From Microcebus murinus (Eukaryota > Chordata > Mammalia > Primates > Cheirogaleidae), in the NCBI RefSeq assembly GCF_040939455.1, contig NC_134106.1:84389001-84453000 (forward strand): a stretch of DNA of 64,000 nt, written 5' to 3'. Below are positions 34,545 through 44,757 of the stretch, one piece after another (the stretch's first letter is position 1; each line of letters opens with the position of its first letter). The notes under the pieces were generated by a model that made no database searches, was not told the DNA's origin, and saw only the letters and a program-made list of their open reading frames with translations. Both the position numbers and the translations under genes were made by a program.

Positions 34545-34772
34545 TGATCAATAATTTTAACCTTTCAGCTTCACATTAAGATCATCTGGTATCTTGAAAA
34601 ACAAATACACGAATGCCTGGATCCTACCATGGGGGATTCAGATTCGAAAGGTCTAGGTTGTGCCTGGGTCTCAGGGCTTCCTCCATCCCTCCTTCCATCC
34701 CCCTCACCTTGCTCCCCTCACCCCCAGATAGCAGGTGATTACAATGTGCAACTAGACTTGGGAACCACTGGT
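34545..34772 (+). mobile_element. MER5A-like MITE with a pyrimidine insert
   Basis: AGCTTCACATTAAGATCATCTGG, CACGAATGCCTGGATCCTACC, GGTGATTACAATGTGCAACTAGACTTGGGAACCACTGG keep MER5A order. A C/T-rich run of about 60 bp (about 34676-34729) separates the middle from the 3' half and may be a later expansion. Confidence 0.65.
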
Positions 34773-34789
34773 CTAGAAGGAACCATTCA

Positions 34790-34985
34790 GCATTATGGCT
34801 CCATGGTGTAGAATGGTGGAGATAGTCTCAGACCTGAGCATGCATCGGAATCACCTGGTGGGCTTGTTAACTCTGGGCCCCTTGGCCAGAGTTCCTGACT
34901 CAGGAGGTCTGGGGTGGGGCTTGAGAACTTTCATTTCTGCCAGATTCTCAGGTGATATGACAGGTGCTGCCTGGGGACCCACTTT
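34790..34985 (+). mobile_element. hAT-Charlie MITE
   Basis: CTGAGCATGCATCGGAATCACCTGGTGGGCTTGTTAACTCTGGGCCCCTTGGCCAGAGTTCCTGACTCAGGAGGTCTGGGGTGGGGCTTGAGAACTTTCATTTCTG and GGGGACCCACTTTGAGGG match the Charlie-type block AGCATGCATCAGAATCACCTGGAGGGCTTGTTAA … GTAGGTCTGGGGTGGGGC … CATTTCTAACAAG. It is the third hAT MITE in a row. Confidence 0.75.
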
Positions 34986-36354
34986 GAGGGAGGGGAGGGG
35001 ATTGTGGTGAGGAGACACAGTGAGTGAGGGAGAGGCAGCACCAAGATATTTCCTAGGAGTTGCTCCTGCTGCTTCTTCTGGCCCCAAGGATGCCAAGAAT
35101 GGGGGATTCCTGCTCCCCCGCACGTGCGTTCCTGGCCAGGGCACTCTTGGATGTGTTGTGGCTTACTTAGGACCAGGTGTTGCTTCCAAAGATCCCATGT
35201 ACTCTGATGGAAAACCTGGTACAAATCTTTCTACCTGACTACCCTCCAGGAAAATGTATTCTACAGATCAGTTTTAGCTCACCCTTGGCATAGAACTAGC
35301 TCAAACCAAGAAGGGGTTCCCAACCACGGTGGTGATTCCAGGTGTCAGCAGGGATAGGTTTGCCTGTGGCCGTTTAGTGGAAGTTCAGAGTAGTCAACAG
35401 AAAGATGAGCCCAGATGTCAACAGCCCACAGAGGCAGCCAGGCCACCCAGGGAGGGCCCCGCAGTGCACAGGAAGGAATGTGGCTGTGGAGGACAGGCAG
35501 CTTTTGCAGCAGGAGGGCAGTGTGAGGATGCATAGACAGAGAAGGAGCAGAGACCCGACCTGTACTGGGATGAGCTTGGGCCAATTGAGGGTCTAGACAC
35601 ACAGGAGCGTGGGCAGCTTGGTGTGCAGATAAGACAGGGACAGAGGTTTGAGGAAATAAGGCAGGGGCTCAGCTGTTGGAGATTTGGCCCACAGAGGGCG
35701 TGAGCCAGATCAGCGTCCAGGTCTCAGCCCCTGGGGCAGGATGAAGGCACAGAGCTTCGATCGGGCAGCCTCTAGGCACTTGCCGGCTGTAATGCACACT
35801 CAAGAGTCCCTCTGTGCAGAACGGGGGCACACGTGGTGCCTGTGTCCTGACAGCCTGTGGGCTGGGGGACATCTGCAGGGACAACCTGCCCCGCGTCTGC
35901 AGTGAGCAGGCATTGGCACGCTCCGGCAAATAGTCAATCAAGGCAGTGCGAGCTGCGAAGAAGCTCTCCCCTCCCCACTGTCCTGGCTGCCAGCCCGGCA
36001 GAGATCTGTCAGCACCCACTGCCGGAGCAGCTTGCTCTCTCAGTCCCTGTCACCAGGCATTGTTAGCAGGGCTCACCCCTCTCACTCATTAGAGAGGTGC
36101 CCACCGTGCTGAGGTTGCTTTTGGAAGCGGTCTACTAATATTCCTGTTTCCTGTGGAATTTGTGCTGGAAAGGGGAAAGCAGAACGTCTAGGGAATATCA
36201 TGGAAGAGGAAAACTCAAAGCAGCTCTGGAAGGATGGGGAGAAGTTTCCTATTGATAGTTGGCATGTGATGTATTAGCGCAGTTTGGTATGTCAGCATCT
36301 TGACACATTGAACTTGCCATTTGGACTAGATAGAATTTGCTCGTCTTTCTAAGT
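34986..36354. other. unassigned, moderately GC-rich stretch
   Basis: No gene or repeat is supported. Overlapping frames on both strands (60-116 codons) reflect fewer AT-rich stops. No domain, no convincing splice-flanked exon and no CpG island. Confidence 0.45.
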
Positions 36355-36568
36355 CAGTGGATCTCAATAGAGGGCAATTTTGCTTCCCAGGAGCTATTTG
36401 GTAAGGATTGGAGACATTTTTGGTTGTTGTAACTTGGCAGGGGAGAGATGCTACCGGCATCTAGTTGGTAGAGGCCAGGGATGCTGCTAAACGTCCTACA
36501 GCATGTAGGACAGCCCCCGAGACAAAGAATTGTCCAACCCAAATGTTAACAGATGCTGAGAAACCATG
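36355..36568 (+). mobile_element. hAT-Charlie MITE, copy 3 of 3
   Basis: CAGTGGATCTCAATAGAGGGCAATTTTGCTTCCCAGGAGC, ATTGGAGACATTTTTGGTTGTTGTAACTTGG, TGCTACCGGCATCTAGTTGGTAGAGGCCAGGGATGCTGCTAAACGTCCTACAGCATG, AGGACAGCCCCCGAGACAAAGAATTGTCCAACCCAAATGTTAACAG and ATGCTGAGAAACCATG. Same family and strand as 20881-21091 and 30030-30232. Confidence 0.85.
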
Positions 36569-36708
36569 TTATACAGTGAGAGAATTTTGCATATGTGATT
36601 TTAGTAACATAGAAGGCTACATTTGACTCCTGATGGTTGTCAGAGTTATGTTTTCTTTTGAAACTGGTACACATTTTGGGCATGTAATGTATCCTATTTA
36701 ATAAACTG

Positions 36709-36932
36709 CAGGAGTTGGCAAGCCATGGCCTGTGGGCCAAATCTGGTCCACTACCTGGTCTTATAAATTAAGTTTTATTAGAACAGAGCCATGCCTATCG
36801 GTCTACATATTGTTTATGGCTGCTTTTGTGCTATAATCTCTGAGTTGAATAATTGCAACAGAAACCGTATGGCATACAAAGCCTAAAATATTTGCTTTCT
36901 AAACTTTTATAGAAAACATGAGCCAAACCCCA
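36709..36932 (+). mobile_element. hAT MITE of the CAGGGGTTGGCAAACTATGG type
   Basis: CAGGAGTTGGCAAGCCATGGCCTGTGGGCCAAATCTGG, AAGTTTTATTAGAACAGAGCCATGCC, TATTGTTTATGGCTGCTTTTGTGCTATAATCTCTGAGTTGAATAATTGCAACAGAAACCGTATGGC and AAAGCCTAAAATATTTGC identify a common non-autonomous hAT family. The exact name is uncertain. The 3' end is frayed (GAGCCAAACCCCAG). Confidence 0.8.
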
Positions 36933-37639
36933 GATAAAGGGATATACTGAATCACTTTCTACTGGTCAAAACATAGCTACGAAGGAGTGATCCTTCATTA
37001 CAGCTCTAAGCACAAGTCTGCAGTCTTTTGTAAGCTCTTTTTAGGTTTTTCAAAATCACTTGTCTTCCTGACCTCCTTTTGACTTATATGAAAAAGAATG
37101 CCAGGTGTTACTCCTTCTTTAGCTCAGGGAGATTAACGTAACTCAAGCCAACTCTCTTGCCAGCTTTCCCTCATCTCAGCATTGTACCCAGCCCACAGGG
37201 GAAGAACGGGCACATGAGAGCATTAACCACTGGGGTGAAATGGGAAGTTGGCTTCTCAGCACCTGTTAGCTGAAAATCGTTGGTTTCAGACTTGTCAGCC
37301 AAGAGACACCTGCCATATTGAATTCACACCAGTCCCTGGTCCTGCAGCCTCAGAAACTTGATCCCATGGTTCTTGATGTTGGTCAGTTCTAGGGGTGGCA
37401 GGAGCTCATGCTGAGCATGCTCTTAGGAAGCAGTTCTGAGTTCAGAATGCTAGGTGTTAACTCAGATTGAAAGATACAACTACCAAGAGACCTGAGTAAT
37501 TAATTGCATTGACCTCAACAGTACATCCTCTTGAAAGCCAAACTGTACACCAAGTCTAATGATCAGAAAGTTGCTTAGTGATACTGCAATCAGCCCGTGA
37601 TGCCAACTTTATAAAATAGCAGTAACTATAGGAGATACC
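36933..37639. other. unassigned stretch
   Basis: No gene, RNA or recognisable repeat. Confidence 0.5.
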
Positions 37640-37702
37640 ATGAGGGTCCATTCTGGGCCAGGCACTGAGAAAAGTACTTACATGCATTATATCTTTTAAA
37701 AG
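37640..37702 (-). mobile_element. MIR SINE core fragment
   Basis: ATTCTGGGCCAGGCACTGAGAAAAGTACTTACATGCATTATATCTTTTAA is the reverse complement of the MIR core (ATGTGCCAGGCACTGTTCTAAGCGCTTTACATGCATTATCTCATTTAA). Confidence 0.7.
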
Positions 37703-37734
37703 CAATGAAATGATTGTTTAAATTGTCTTACTTC

Positions 37735-37860
37735 CTGCCACACTCTGAGCTCCTTGAGAACCTTGGCTGTATTTATCCTGCTTAATATAATATCCCCAGT
37801 GCCTCACATAGTGATAAACATCAATAAATATTTTGTTGAGTGAAATAAATGAGTAGATGA
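37735..37860 (+). mobile_element. L2 LINE 3' terminus
   Basis: CCACACTCTGAGCTCCTTGAGAACCTTGGC, ATATCCCCAGTGCCTCACATAGTG and TCAATAAATATTTTGTTGAGTGAAATAAATG follow the L2 3' end (GTAAGCTCCATGAGGGCAGG … CCCAGCGCCTAGAACAGTGCC … CAATAAATATTTGTTGAATG). Confidence 0.8.
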
Positions 37861-38290
37861 ATATACTCACAATTGGAAAGGAAAAGAGGGGACTAGGACA
37901 TCTTCCTTTATGGATCCCAATTGACAGCTGCACCATACACATCACACCAGGAGGCAACTGGTGAATTGTTTGCAGAGGTTCTTGCCTGGGTTGGGCCTGA
38001 CGTCCCACTAACGACTCTGCTCCTTGATGTGGCCTTTCTTTCTAGGGTGGCTATTCCTCTTCTGATGAACATGTTCCCTCTCTTTAGCGTTTTGTGTTTT
38101 GTTGTGAAAACATCATGCAGAAACTTATAAACATTGTGTGTATATTATAATGACTAATCATGATGGGAAACACCCAAATAATCATTGCCTGGTCTTAAAA
38201 TAGAGTACTGCCAGCATGCCAGAAGTCCACCAAGGGGTCCCTGCCTGACCCAGGCGGTCTCCTTGTCCCCAGAGGTCACCATCATGCTGA
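37861..38290. other. unassigned stretch
   Basis: No gene or confident repeat. 38060-38290 may be the worn 3' UTR of the adjacent L1. Confidence 0.45.
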
Positions 38291-38294
38291 TATT

Positions 38295-39360
38295 GGTAAC
38301 AAACTTTTTTTTTTAATTTTCTTTATAGGTGTCCAGCTATTGCTACATCCCTAAGCATCATATTTTACTTTGCCTTGTTTTACATTTTATATAATGTAAT
38401 AAAATGGTATATACTTCTGTGTAGCTCCCTTGTGTCTCTTTTTGGTCTCTTTTTATATCTCAACGTTGTGTTTGTGAAATTCAACCATGGCATTTTGTGT
38501 TGCTTTTGTTCATTCATTTTCATTGCTATATACTACTTCATTGCATGGACATACCAGATTCCTTTTCCCACTCTATTGTTGGATTATTCCTGGTTTTGTC
38601 TTGTTGTGAACAATGCTGATATTAACATTCTTGAAAGTGTTCTAATATATACATATAAGTGCAAAAATATCCTGAAGGTACATACCTTATGGTGAAATTG
38701 CTGGATCATAAGGTGTATATACATTTTACTTATTTAATGCCAACCTATTTCCAAAGTGGTTGTACCAATTTACACTCCTAGCGGTGGGAGGATTGCCTTT
38801 CTCTACATCTTCCACAAAACATGATATTTTTCAGACATTTAAGTTTTGGTCCACTGAGTGGGAATATAATAATGGTGGTTTAATTTGCATTTCTTTACTA
38901 ATGAGGGTGAGCATCTTTTCATATAATTAATGGCCATTTACATTTCCTTCCTTGTGTCAGATCAAGGCTTTTGCACATTTTTTTCTATTTTCTGTGTTTT
39001 TTTTCTTGATTGGTGTACATTATATATTTTACGCTTGAGCTTAGCCAAAAGGCAAAGAAGCAATATGTTATATATTCTGAAAAGAATTCATTTGTTGGAA
39101 AAGAAAATGCAAAAGGATCTTCTTGGTAACTTTTGATGAAAATAAGTTCTTGATTTTAATGTCCAATTTATCAATGTTTTATTGTTAATCTTTTTATATT
39201 TTAAGAAATATTTTAAGACATCATGAAGATACTTTTTTGTATTATTTTTTGTAATATTTTTCTGTATCGTTTTCTAAAATCTTTGTTGCTTTACCTTTCA
39301 GATTTTGGTCTTAAATTCACAGAGTTGATATTTGAGAATGGTGAGCCATTGTTTGCCCCT
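38295..39360 (-). mobile_element. old L1 3' part, minus strand
   Basis: T-rich start at 38307, then GCATGGACATACCAGATTCC, AATGCTGATATTAACATTCTTG, TGGTGAAATTGCTGGATCATAAGG, CCAAAGTGGTTGTACCAATTTACACTCC, TAATTTGCATTTCTTTACTAATGAGGGTGAGCATC and TAATGGCCATTTACATTTCC. This is the reverse complement of the ORF2 C-terminus plus 3' UTR of a very diverged L1M. It fades out near 39360 (GATTTTGGTCTTAAATTCAC). Confidence 0.8.
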
Positions 39361-39594
39361 AAGAATACTTCATTGTTCCCACCCCAGGTATGGTGGAGCG
39401 CATCCTTTCCCTCATTGGTCTGTGTTGTCGTGCCTGTCATATACCATAAATATATTAATGTATGTATGGCACTGGTTATATATGTTTATATATGTCATAA
39501 ACATATGAAAGTATGGCACTATATGTATCTACCCACTCTCCCACCCCCCAGCTGAACAATCTCATGGAGATGTATAGTGCAATGTTAGGAACCT

Positions 39595-39690
39595 CTTGGG
39601 GTTCCAGATTCTCACTCATTGGTTGTGTGTCCTTGGGCAAGTTATGTAGCTTTTAGATAAATCAGTCTTGTCTTCTCACCTGTAGTGGAA
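39595..39690 (+). mobile_element. MIR SINE fragment
   Basis: TTGGGGTTCCAGATTCTCACTCATTGGTTGTGTGTCCTTGGGCAAGTTATGTAGC matches the MIR core GAATCCCGGCTCTGCCACTTACTAGCTGTGTGACCTTGGGCAAGTTACTTAACC. Confidence 0.75.
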
Positions 39691-39779
39691 ATCAGTCATG
39701 TGTGGCTGCCCAATGCCTTTTGAAACTGTTTCTACATTTTGATAGTTCTCACACTGTGAGTCCTGCTTTCTCACAGTTA

Positions 39780-39870
39780 AAAAACAAAAACAACCTGACC
39801 TTTGCCAATCTCCCTTGTAGCTAAGGTGTGGCATGAGGTCCGATTTCCACAATTAGATGTGTCGCACAAG
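39780..39870 (+). mobile_element. possible MLT1-like LTR piece
   Basis: CAATCTCCCTTGTAGCTAAGGTGTGGCATGAGGTCCGATTTCC resembles the MaLR motif CCAGCCTCCCTTGCAGCTAGGTGTGGCCATGTGACC. Too short for a firm assignment. Confidence 0.4.
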
Positions 39871-41172
39871 ACATGTGTGGAGTGAGTGATGGAAGTGGCG
39901 GCCACGTGGAGATTGCTCTGTTGGGAGCTGGGGGGTGTGGCTCTTGGGGACCATGCCATGGCCTCCTTGCCCAGTTCTTGGAGGGCACCATTCTTGTCCC
40001 TTCTGTCTACTGTGCCCATTGTTAGTGAATTGTCTTCTATTAGATGCAAGGCGTAGAGGAGGGATTAACCTTTGCAGCTGTCAGTCATTTCTACTGTATA
40101 ATTTAGTTTAAGCAGATGATTGCCAAAAAGGCCCCATGCTGACAATAGAAGGGCAAGGGAAGGAAGAGGGCACTGCAGCGTCAAAGAGAAGGAAGGAGAG
40201 GTAGGGCTGCTGAAGGGGAGATAGGATCCGAAAGCAGAAGCCCCAGAGAGCAGGCTTTGCCTACTCATGTTTTTATTTCATTATGGCCTTAAGCATATGG
40301 AATAGGACCATGGCCTTGCCCTATCCCTCTGTAAATTTCAGAGGATTTTTCTTTATGAGGTAGAATAAATCAAAGGAAAAGAAAATAAAATCATATTTGG
40401 AAATTGTGATGATAAAAAATACAAGTAAAGTTAAAAGTCTGGAATATTAGACATAAATATTCACTAGGAAGTAATCCAAATTTTTCTCTTTTTAAAAAAC
40501 AACTTTCCATCTATCATGCAAAAATTAAAAAAAAAATAAGTAACAGCATATAAATAGAGCTTACTTTGATTCTTCTATCTCCAGAACTTTGCTCTAAAGT
40601 ATGAACTACAATAAATATAGAGGAAGGAAAAAATATGTTTAAGTAGCTCTTGAGAGAGAAATATTTGAAATTCTTAGTGAAGAGAACCTAAAGTTCTGCT
40701 ATTTTCAGTTAACCTTGAAAAAAAAAGTGCATTTGTTAGTTTAATAAACACTTTATAAAAGGTCAACCGTTCCCAGGATAAAAGTGTTTAATCAAGGTAA
40801 CACTGTACAACTAGCAGAAAGTAGGAAATAGTATAGAAAAAGGGGAAAATCAGTTTTCAATTCTGACACAAATGGAGTAAAATTCCACTGTGAGGATAAG
40901 TTTAGTTCTAACTAGTTCACTGATAGTACAGAGTAAGTAACAAAGATTTTTGGAAAAGAAATCAGGAGATTAGTATTAGTCTGAGAATTTTGTTAAATAA
41001 AATTGTTCATTGGGCCAAAGGTTTTTGTTTACTTTAATTATAAACTATTGTATGATGGAATAAATTAAAATTCTATATGGTTCTATTAATATCAGCAATT
41101 TTTCAGATCTTTACCAATGAACAGTTCACATTGTTTAAGACTGGAATATTTGTTAAAATAGTTTGGTACACA
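39871..41172. other. unassigned stretch, AT-rich from 40.3 kb
   Basis: No gene seen. The part from about 40330 is A/T-rich with scattered A-runs and no diagnostic motif. The 41161-41172 sequence GTTTGGTACACA is the left target duplication of the next Alu. Confidence 0.5.
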
Positions 41173-41464
<292 letters not shown>

Positions 41465-43224
41465 TTAGTACACAATCTATTTCATTTTGAATTTAAAAAT
41501 TCTAATACATCTCTTAGCCATTAAAAATAGAAAGAAAGGCTTATATTATAGTTATCTCATTTCCAGATACATTTAGATTTTCTCATGAGTTTATTCCAGC
41601 TTAATGTTGATTAAGACCTTTTATAATCATAATAATTAGTCAAATAACTAATCTTCATCCATTAATTCAATCAATATTTGGATTATCTATGATGGGCATG
41701 GCTCCACATGAGGGCCAAGCATCCTTTATTATTTTTGGTTTCAATTTCATTTAGTTCTGCCCTGATCTTTGTTATTTCTTGTCTTCTTCTATCTTTGGGT
41801 TTGGTTTGTTCTTATTTTTCTAGTTCCCTGAGATGTGACATTAGGTTGTTAATTTGTGTTCTTTCTGTCTTTTTGATTTAGGCATTTAGTGCTTTGAATT
41901 TCCCTCTTAGCACTGCTTTGGCTGTATTGCTGTATCAGAGAGACTTTGGTAGCCATTGTCATTCAATTCAAAAAAATTTTTGATTTCTATCTTTCTTGAT
42001 TTCTTCATCGACCCAAAGATCATTTAGCAGCAGGTTGTTTAAATTCCATGTGTTTTATAGATTTGAGAGTCCCTCTTGGAATTGATTTCTAGTTTCATTC
42101 TACTGTGGTTTGAGATGACACTTGGTGTGATTTTGATTTTTAAAAATTTGCTGATACTTGTTTAGTGGCCTAAGATATGGTCTACATTGGAAAATGTTCC
42201 ATGTGTTGATGAGAATGTACATTCTGTAGTTTTGGGGTAGAATGTTCTATAAATGTCTGTTAGATCCATTTGTTCTAGAGTATGGTTTAAGCCCAGTGTT
42301 TCTTTGTTGATTTTCTGCCTTGATCTGTCTAGTTCTGTTGATGGAGTGTTGAAGTCCCCACTACTATTATATTGCTGTTTATTTCATTTCTTAGGTCTAG
42401 CAGTATTTGTTTTATGAATCTGGGAGCTGTATTGTTAGATGCACATATATTTAAGATTGTTATATCTTCTTAAATAATTGATCCTATTATCATTGTATAA
42501 TTACCATCTTTGTCTTTTTTTTTAAACCATTGTTGATTTAATATCTGTTTTATCTGATATAAGAGTCGCTATTCCAGCTCATTTTTGGTTTACATTTGTG
42601 TGGCATATTTTTTTCCACCTCTTCACCTTGAGTCTATGTGACTCCTTATGAGTTTAAATGGTTTTCTTGGAGACAGCATATATTTGAGTTGTGGGTTTTT
42701 ATGTATTCTATCAATCTATATCTTTTAAATGGAGCATTTATAACTTTTACATTCAATGTTAATATTGATAAGTGAGATACCGTTGTAGTCATCATGTTGA
42801 TTGTCACATAGTTGCTCTATATTCTCCCTTGTGATATTGTTTTATGAGAGCCATGAGTTTTTACTTTCAGGTATTTTTATACTGGTGAGTGTCAACCATT
42901 CTTTTCAGTGTTTAGAACAGTTTTGAGGATTTCTTATAGGGTGGGTCTAGTGGTGATAAATTCTCTTAGCATTTGTTTGACTGGGAAAGACTTTATTTCT
43001 ATTTCATTTATGAAACTTAGTTTTGCAGGATACTAAATTCTTAACTGACAGTTATTCTGTTTAAGAATACTAAAGATGGTACTCCAGTCCCTTCTGGCTT
43101 GTAAGATTTTTGCTGAGAAGTCCGCTGTTAAGTCTGATGGGTTTTGCTTTGTAAGTTACTTGATGTGTTCATCTTGGAGCTTGTAGAATTTGACTTTGGC
43201 CAAACTGATGTCTATGTATTTTGG

Positions 43225-43416
43225 TCATGTCTTATTTGCAATGAATCTTCCAGGAGTTTCATGACCTTCTTGAATCTGGATGTCTAAATATCTAGCAAGA
43301 CCAGGGAATTTTTCCTCTGTTATTCTCTCAAATAGATTTTCCATGGTCTTTGCTTTTTCTCTTTCTTCCTCAGGGATATCTATGATTCTTATGTTTGGGA
43401 AATTTATATAATCCAT
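43225..43416 (-). pseudogene. L1 ORF1 remnant
   Basis: The minus-strand 63-codon frame contains NIRIIDIPEEEREKAKTMEN, LFERITEEKFPGLARYLDIQ and IQEGHETPGRF, matching the region of L1 ORF1p that starts the RNA-recognition domain (NxRIxGxPE … EKLFEEIxAENFPxL … DIQxQEAxRxPxR). ORF1p is the RNA-binding chaperone of the L1 ribonucleoprotein. Only this central segment remains open; the upstream coiled-coil part lies beyond the Alu insertion. Not functional. Confidence 0.85.
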
Positions 43417-43446
43417 TATTTCTTGGAGACAATTTTCATTTCTCTT

Positions 43447-43786
43447 TTTTTTTTTTTTTTTTGAGACAGAGTCTCGCTTTGTTGCCCAGGCTAGAGTGAG
43501 TGCCGTGGCGTCAGCCTAGCTCACAGCAACCTCAAACTCCTGGGCTCAAGTGATCCTTCTGCCTCAGCCTCCCGGGTAGCTGGGACTACAGGCATGCGCC
43601 ACCATGCCCGGCTAATTTTTTTTTTTTATATATATATCAGTTTGCCAATTAATTTCTTTCTATTTTTATAGTAGAGACGGGGTCTCGCTCTTGCTCAGGC
43701 TGGTTTTGAACTCCTGACCTTGAGCAATCCGCCCGCCTCGGCCTCCCAAGAGCTAGGATTACAGGCGTGAGCCACAGCGCCCGGCC
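43447..43786 (-). mobile_element. young lemur-type Alu, copy A
   Basis: A complete Alu in reverse orientation: T-run, GAGACAGAGTCTCGCTTTG, the middle block TTTTATATATATATCAGTTTGCCAATTAATTTC, GTAGAGACGGGGTCTCGCTC, ending GCGTGAGCCACAGCGCCCGGCC. It is flanked by a perfect 16-bp target duplication AATTTTCATTTCTCTT (43431-43446 and 43787-43802). The left junction sits at TTTT/AATT-like sequence as expected for L1-mediated insertion. Inserted into the ORF1 part of an old L1. The CpG-rich, barely mutated body shows a recent insertion. Confidence 0.97.
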
Positions 43787-44110
43787 AATTTTCATTTCTC
43801 TTGATTATTTTTTCTTTATTTTTTACTGACTGGGTTAATTTGAAACCTTGTCTTCAAACTCTGAAATTCTTTCTTCTGCTTGGTCTAGTTTTACAACTTT
43901 TTGCTGTATTTTGAAATTCCCTAAATGACTCCTTCATTTCCAGAAGTTCTATTTTTTTTCAAAGTATCTATCTCTATTAAATTTTTCCTTTACAGCCTGA
44001 ATTATTTTTTGGTTTCTTTGTGTTAGTTTTCAATTTTCTTAACAATCCTATTGATCTTACTTGTGATCCATATTTTGAATTCCATGTCTGACATTTCAAA
44101 AATTTTTTTC

Positions 44111-44440
44111 CTGTGAATAATTAAGACCCAATTGTGTCAGAATTAAGACTCCCTCAGATCAGTATCCCTCCTTATGCAGTAATAAAGTAATTTTCCTTGG
44201 AATTTAGCAATCTGTGACCAAACTGCTATGGATATGCACCGGTCTTGTATGGAAAAGTTTGTAATCCTGCTAAAATTTCTATATAAGTGAAACATTAACT
44301 TCTCCACTTGGAATAGGATGCTATTTGTAAAGTGTTCCAAGTGGCCATCCTCAAACTTTGCACTCAAACTCTATAATTGATCATATTTTCTGAATCTCAT
44401 CATTTAAGGCTGACAAACATCTTTAACAAATACATTGGAG
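44111..44440. other. unassigned stretch
   Basis: No gene or recognisable repeat between the L1 and the MER20-type element. Confidence 0.5.
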
Positions 44441-44605
44441 TAGTGGGTTTCAAAGTGTGTTCTTTGACCAGTAGAGTCTGCATCACCTGGGAGCTTGTTG
44501 CAAACTCAAATTCCCCAGCCCTACCCCGACCTGCTGGACCAGCAATCTGAATATGAACAAGGCCTCTGGGTGGCTCTGACTTCCCTAAAGTTTGGGAGCC
44601 GCTGG
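44441..44605 (+). mobile_element. MER20-like hAT-Charlie MITE
   Basis: TAGTGGGTTTCAAAGTGTGTTCTTTGACCAGTAGAGTCTGCATCACCTGGGAGCTTGTTGCAAACTCAAATTCCCCAGCCCTACCCCGACCTGCTGGACCAGCAATCTG ... AAAGTTTGGGAGCCGCTGG follows MER20 in order (CAGTGGTTCTCAAAGTGTGGTCC … CATCACCTGGGAACTTGTTAGAAATGCAAATTC … AGTTTGAGAACCACTG). Confidence 0.85.
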
Positions 44606-44610
44606 TTGGA

Positions 44611-44757
44611 GCCTTGCTTCTCCAAGTGTGGTTCATAGGATTGACAGAGCCAGGGAGCCTGTGAGAAGGGCAGCCTCTGGAACCCTATTCCAGACCCCCT
44701 GAATCAAAATGTGCATTTTAACAGGATTCTTCTGCTCTTTCAAATTTGAGAAGCACC
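44611..44757 (+). mobile_element. second hAT MITE adjacent to MER20
   Basis: CTTGCTTCTCCAAGTGTGGTTCATAGG, AACCCTATTCCAGACCCCCTGAATCAAAATGTGCATTTTAACAGGATTCTTC and AAATTTGAGAAGCAC match the Charlie-type pattern CTTCTCAAAGTGTGGTCC … CTGAATCAGAATCTGCATTTTAACAAGATCCCC … AGTTTGAGAAGCACTG. It follows the MER20-like copy directly. Confidence 0.65.

Larger units (their letters stand above)
41715..44110 (-). mobile_element. L1 internal part (ORF2 start to ORF1), minus strand
   Basis: Reading from left to right is 3' to 5' of the L1. 41.75-42.1 kb matches the ORF2 RT/linker region (CCCTGATCTTTGTTATTTCTTGTC, TAGCACTGCTTTGGCTG). 42.1-42.5 kb matches the endonuclease domain (AAAATGTTCCATGTGTTGATGAGAATGTACATTCTG, GATGGAGTGTTGAAGTCCCC). 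42.5-43.4 kb is the ORF1/ORF2 interval and ORF1. 43.8-44.1 kb is upstream ORF1/5' sequence. The element is broken by the Alu at 43447-43786. The 3' part is absent, so this is an internal fragment. Old, L1M-like. Confidence 0.85.
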
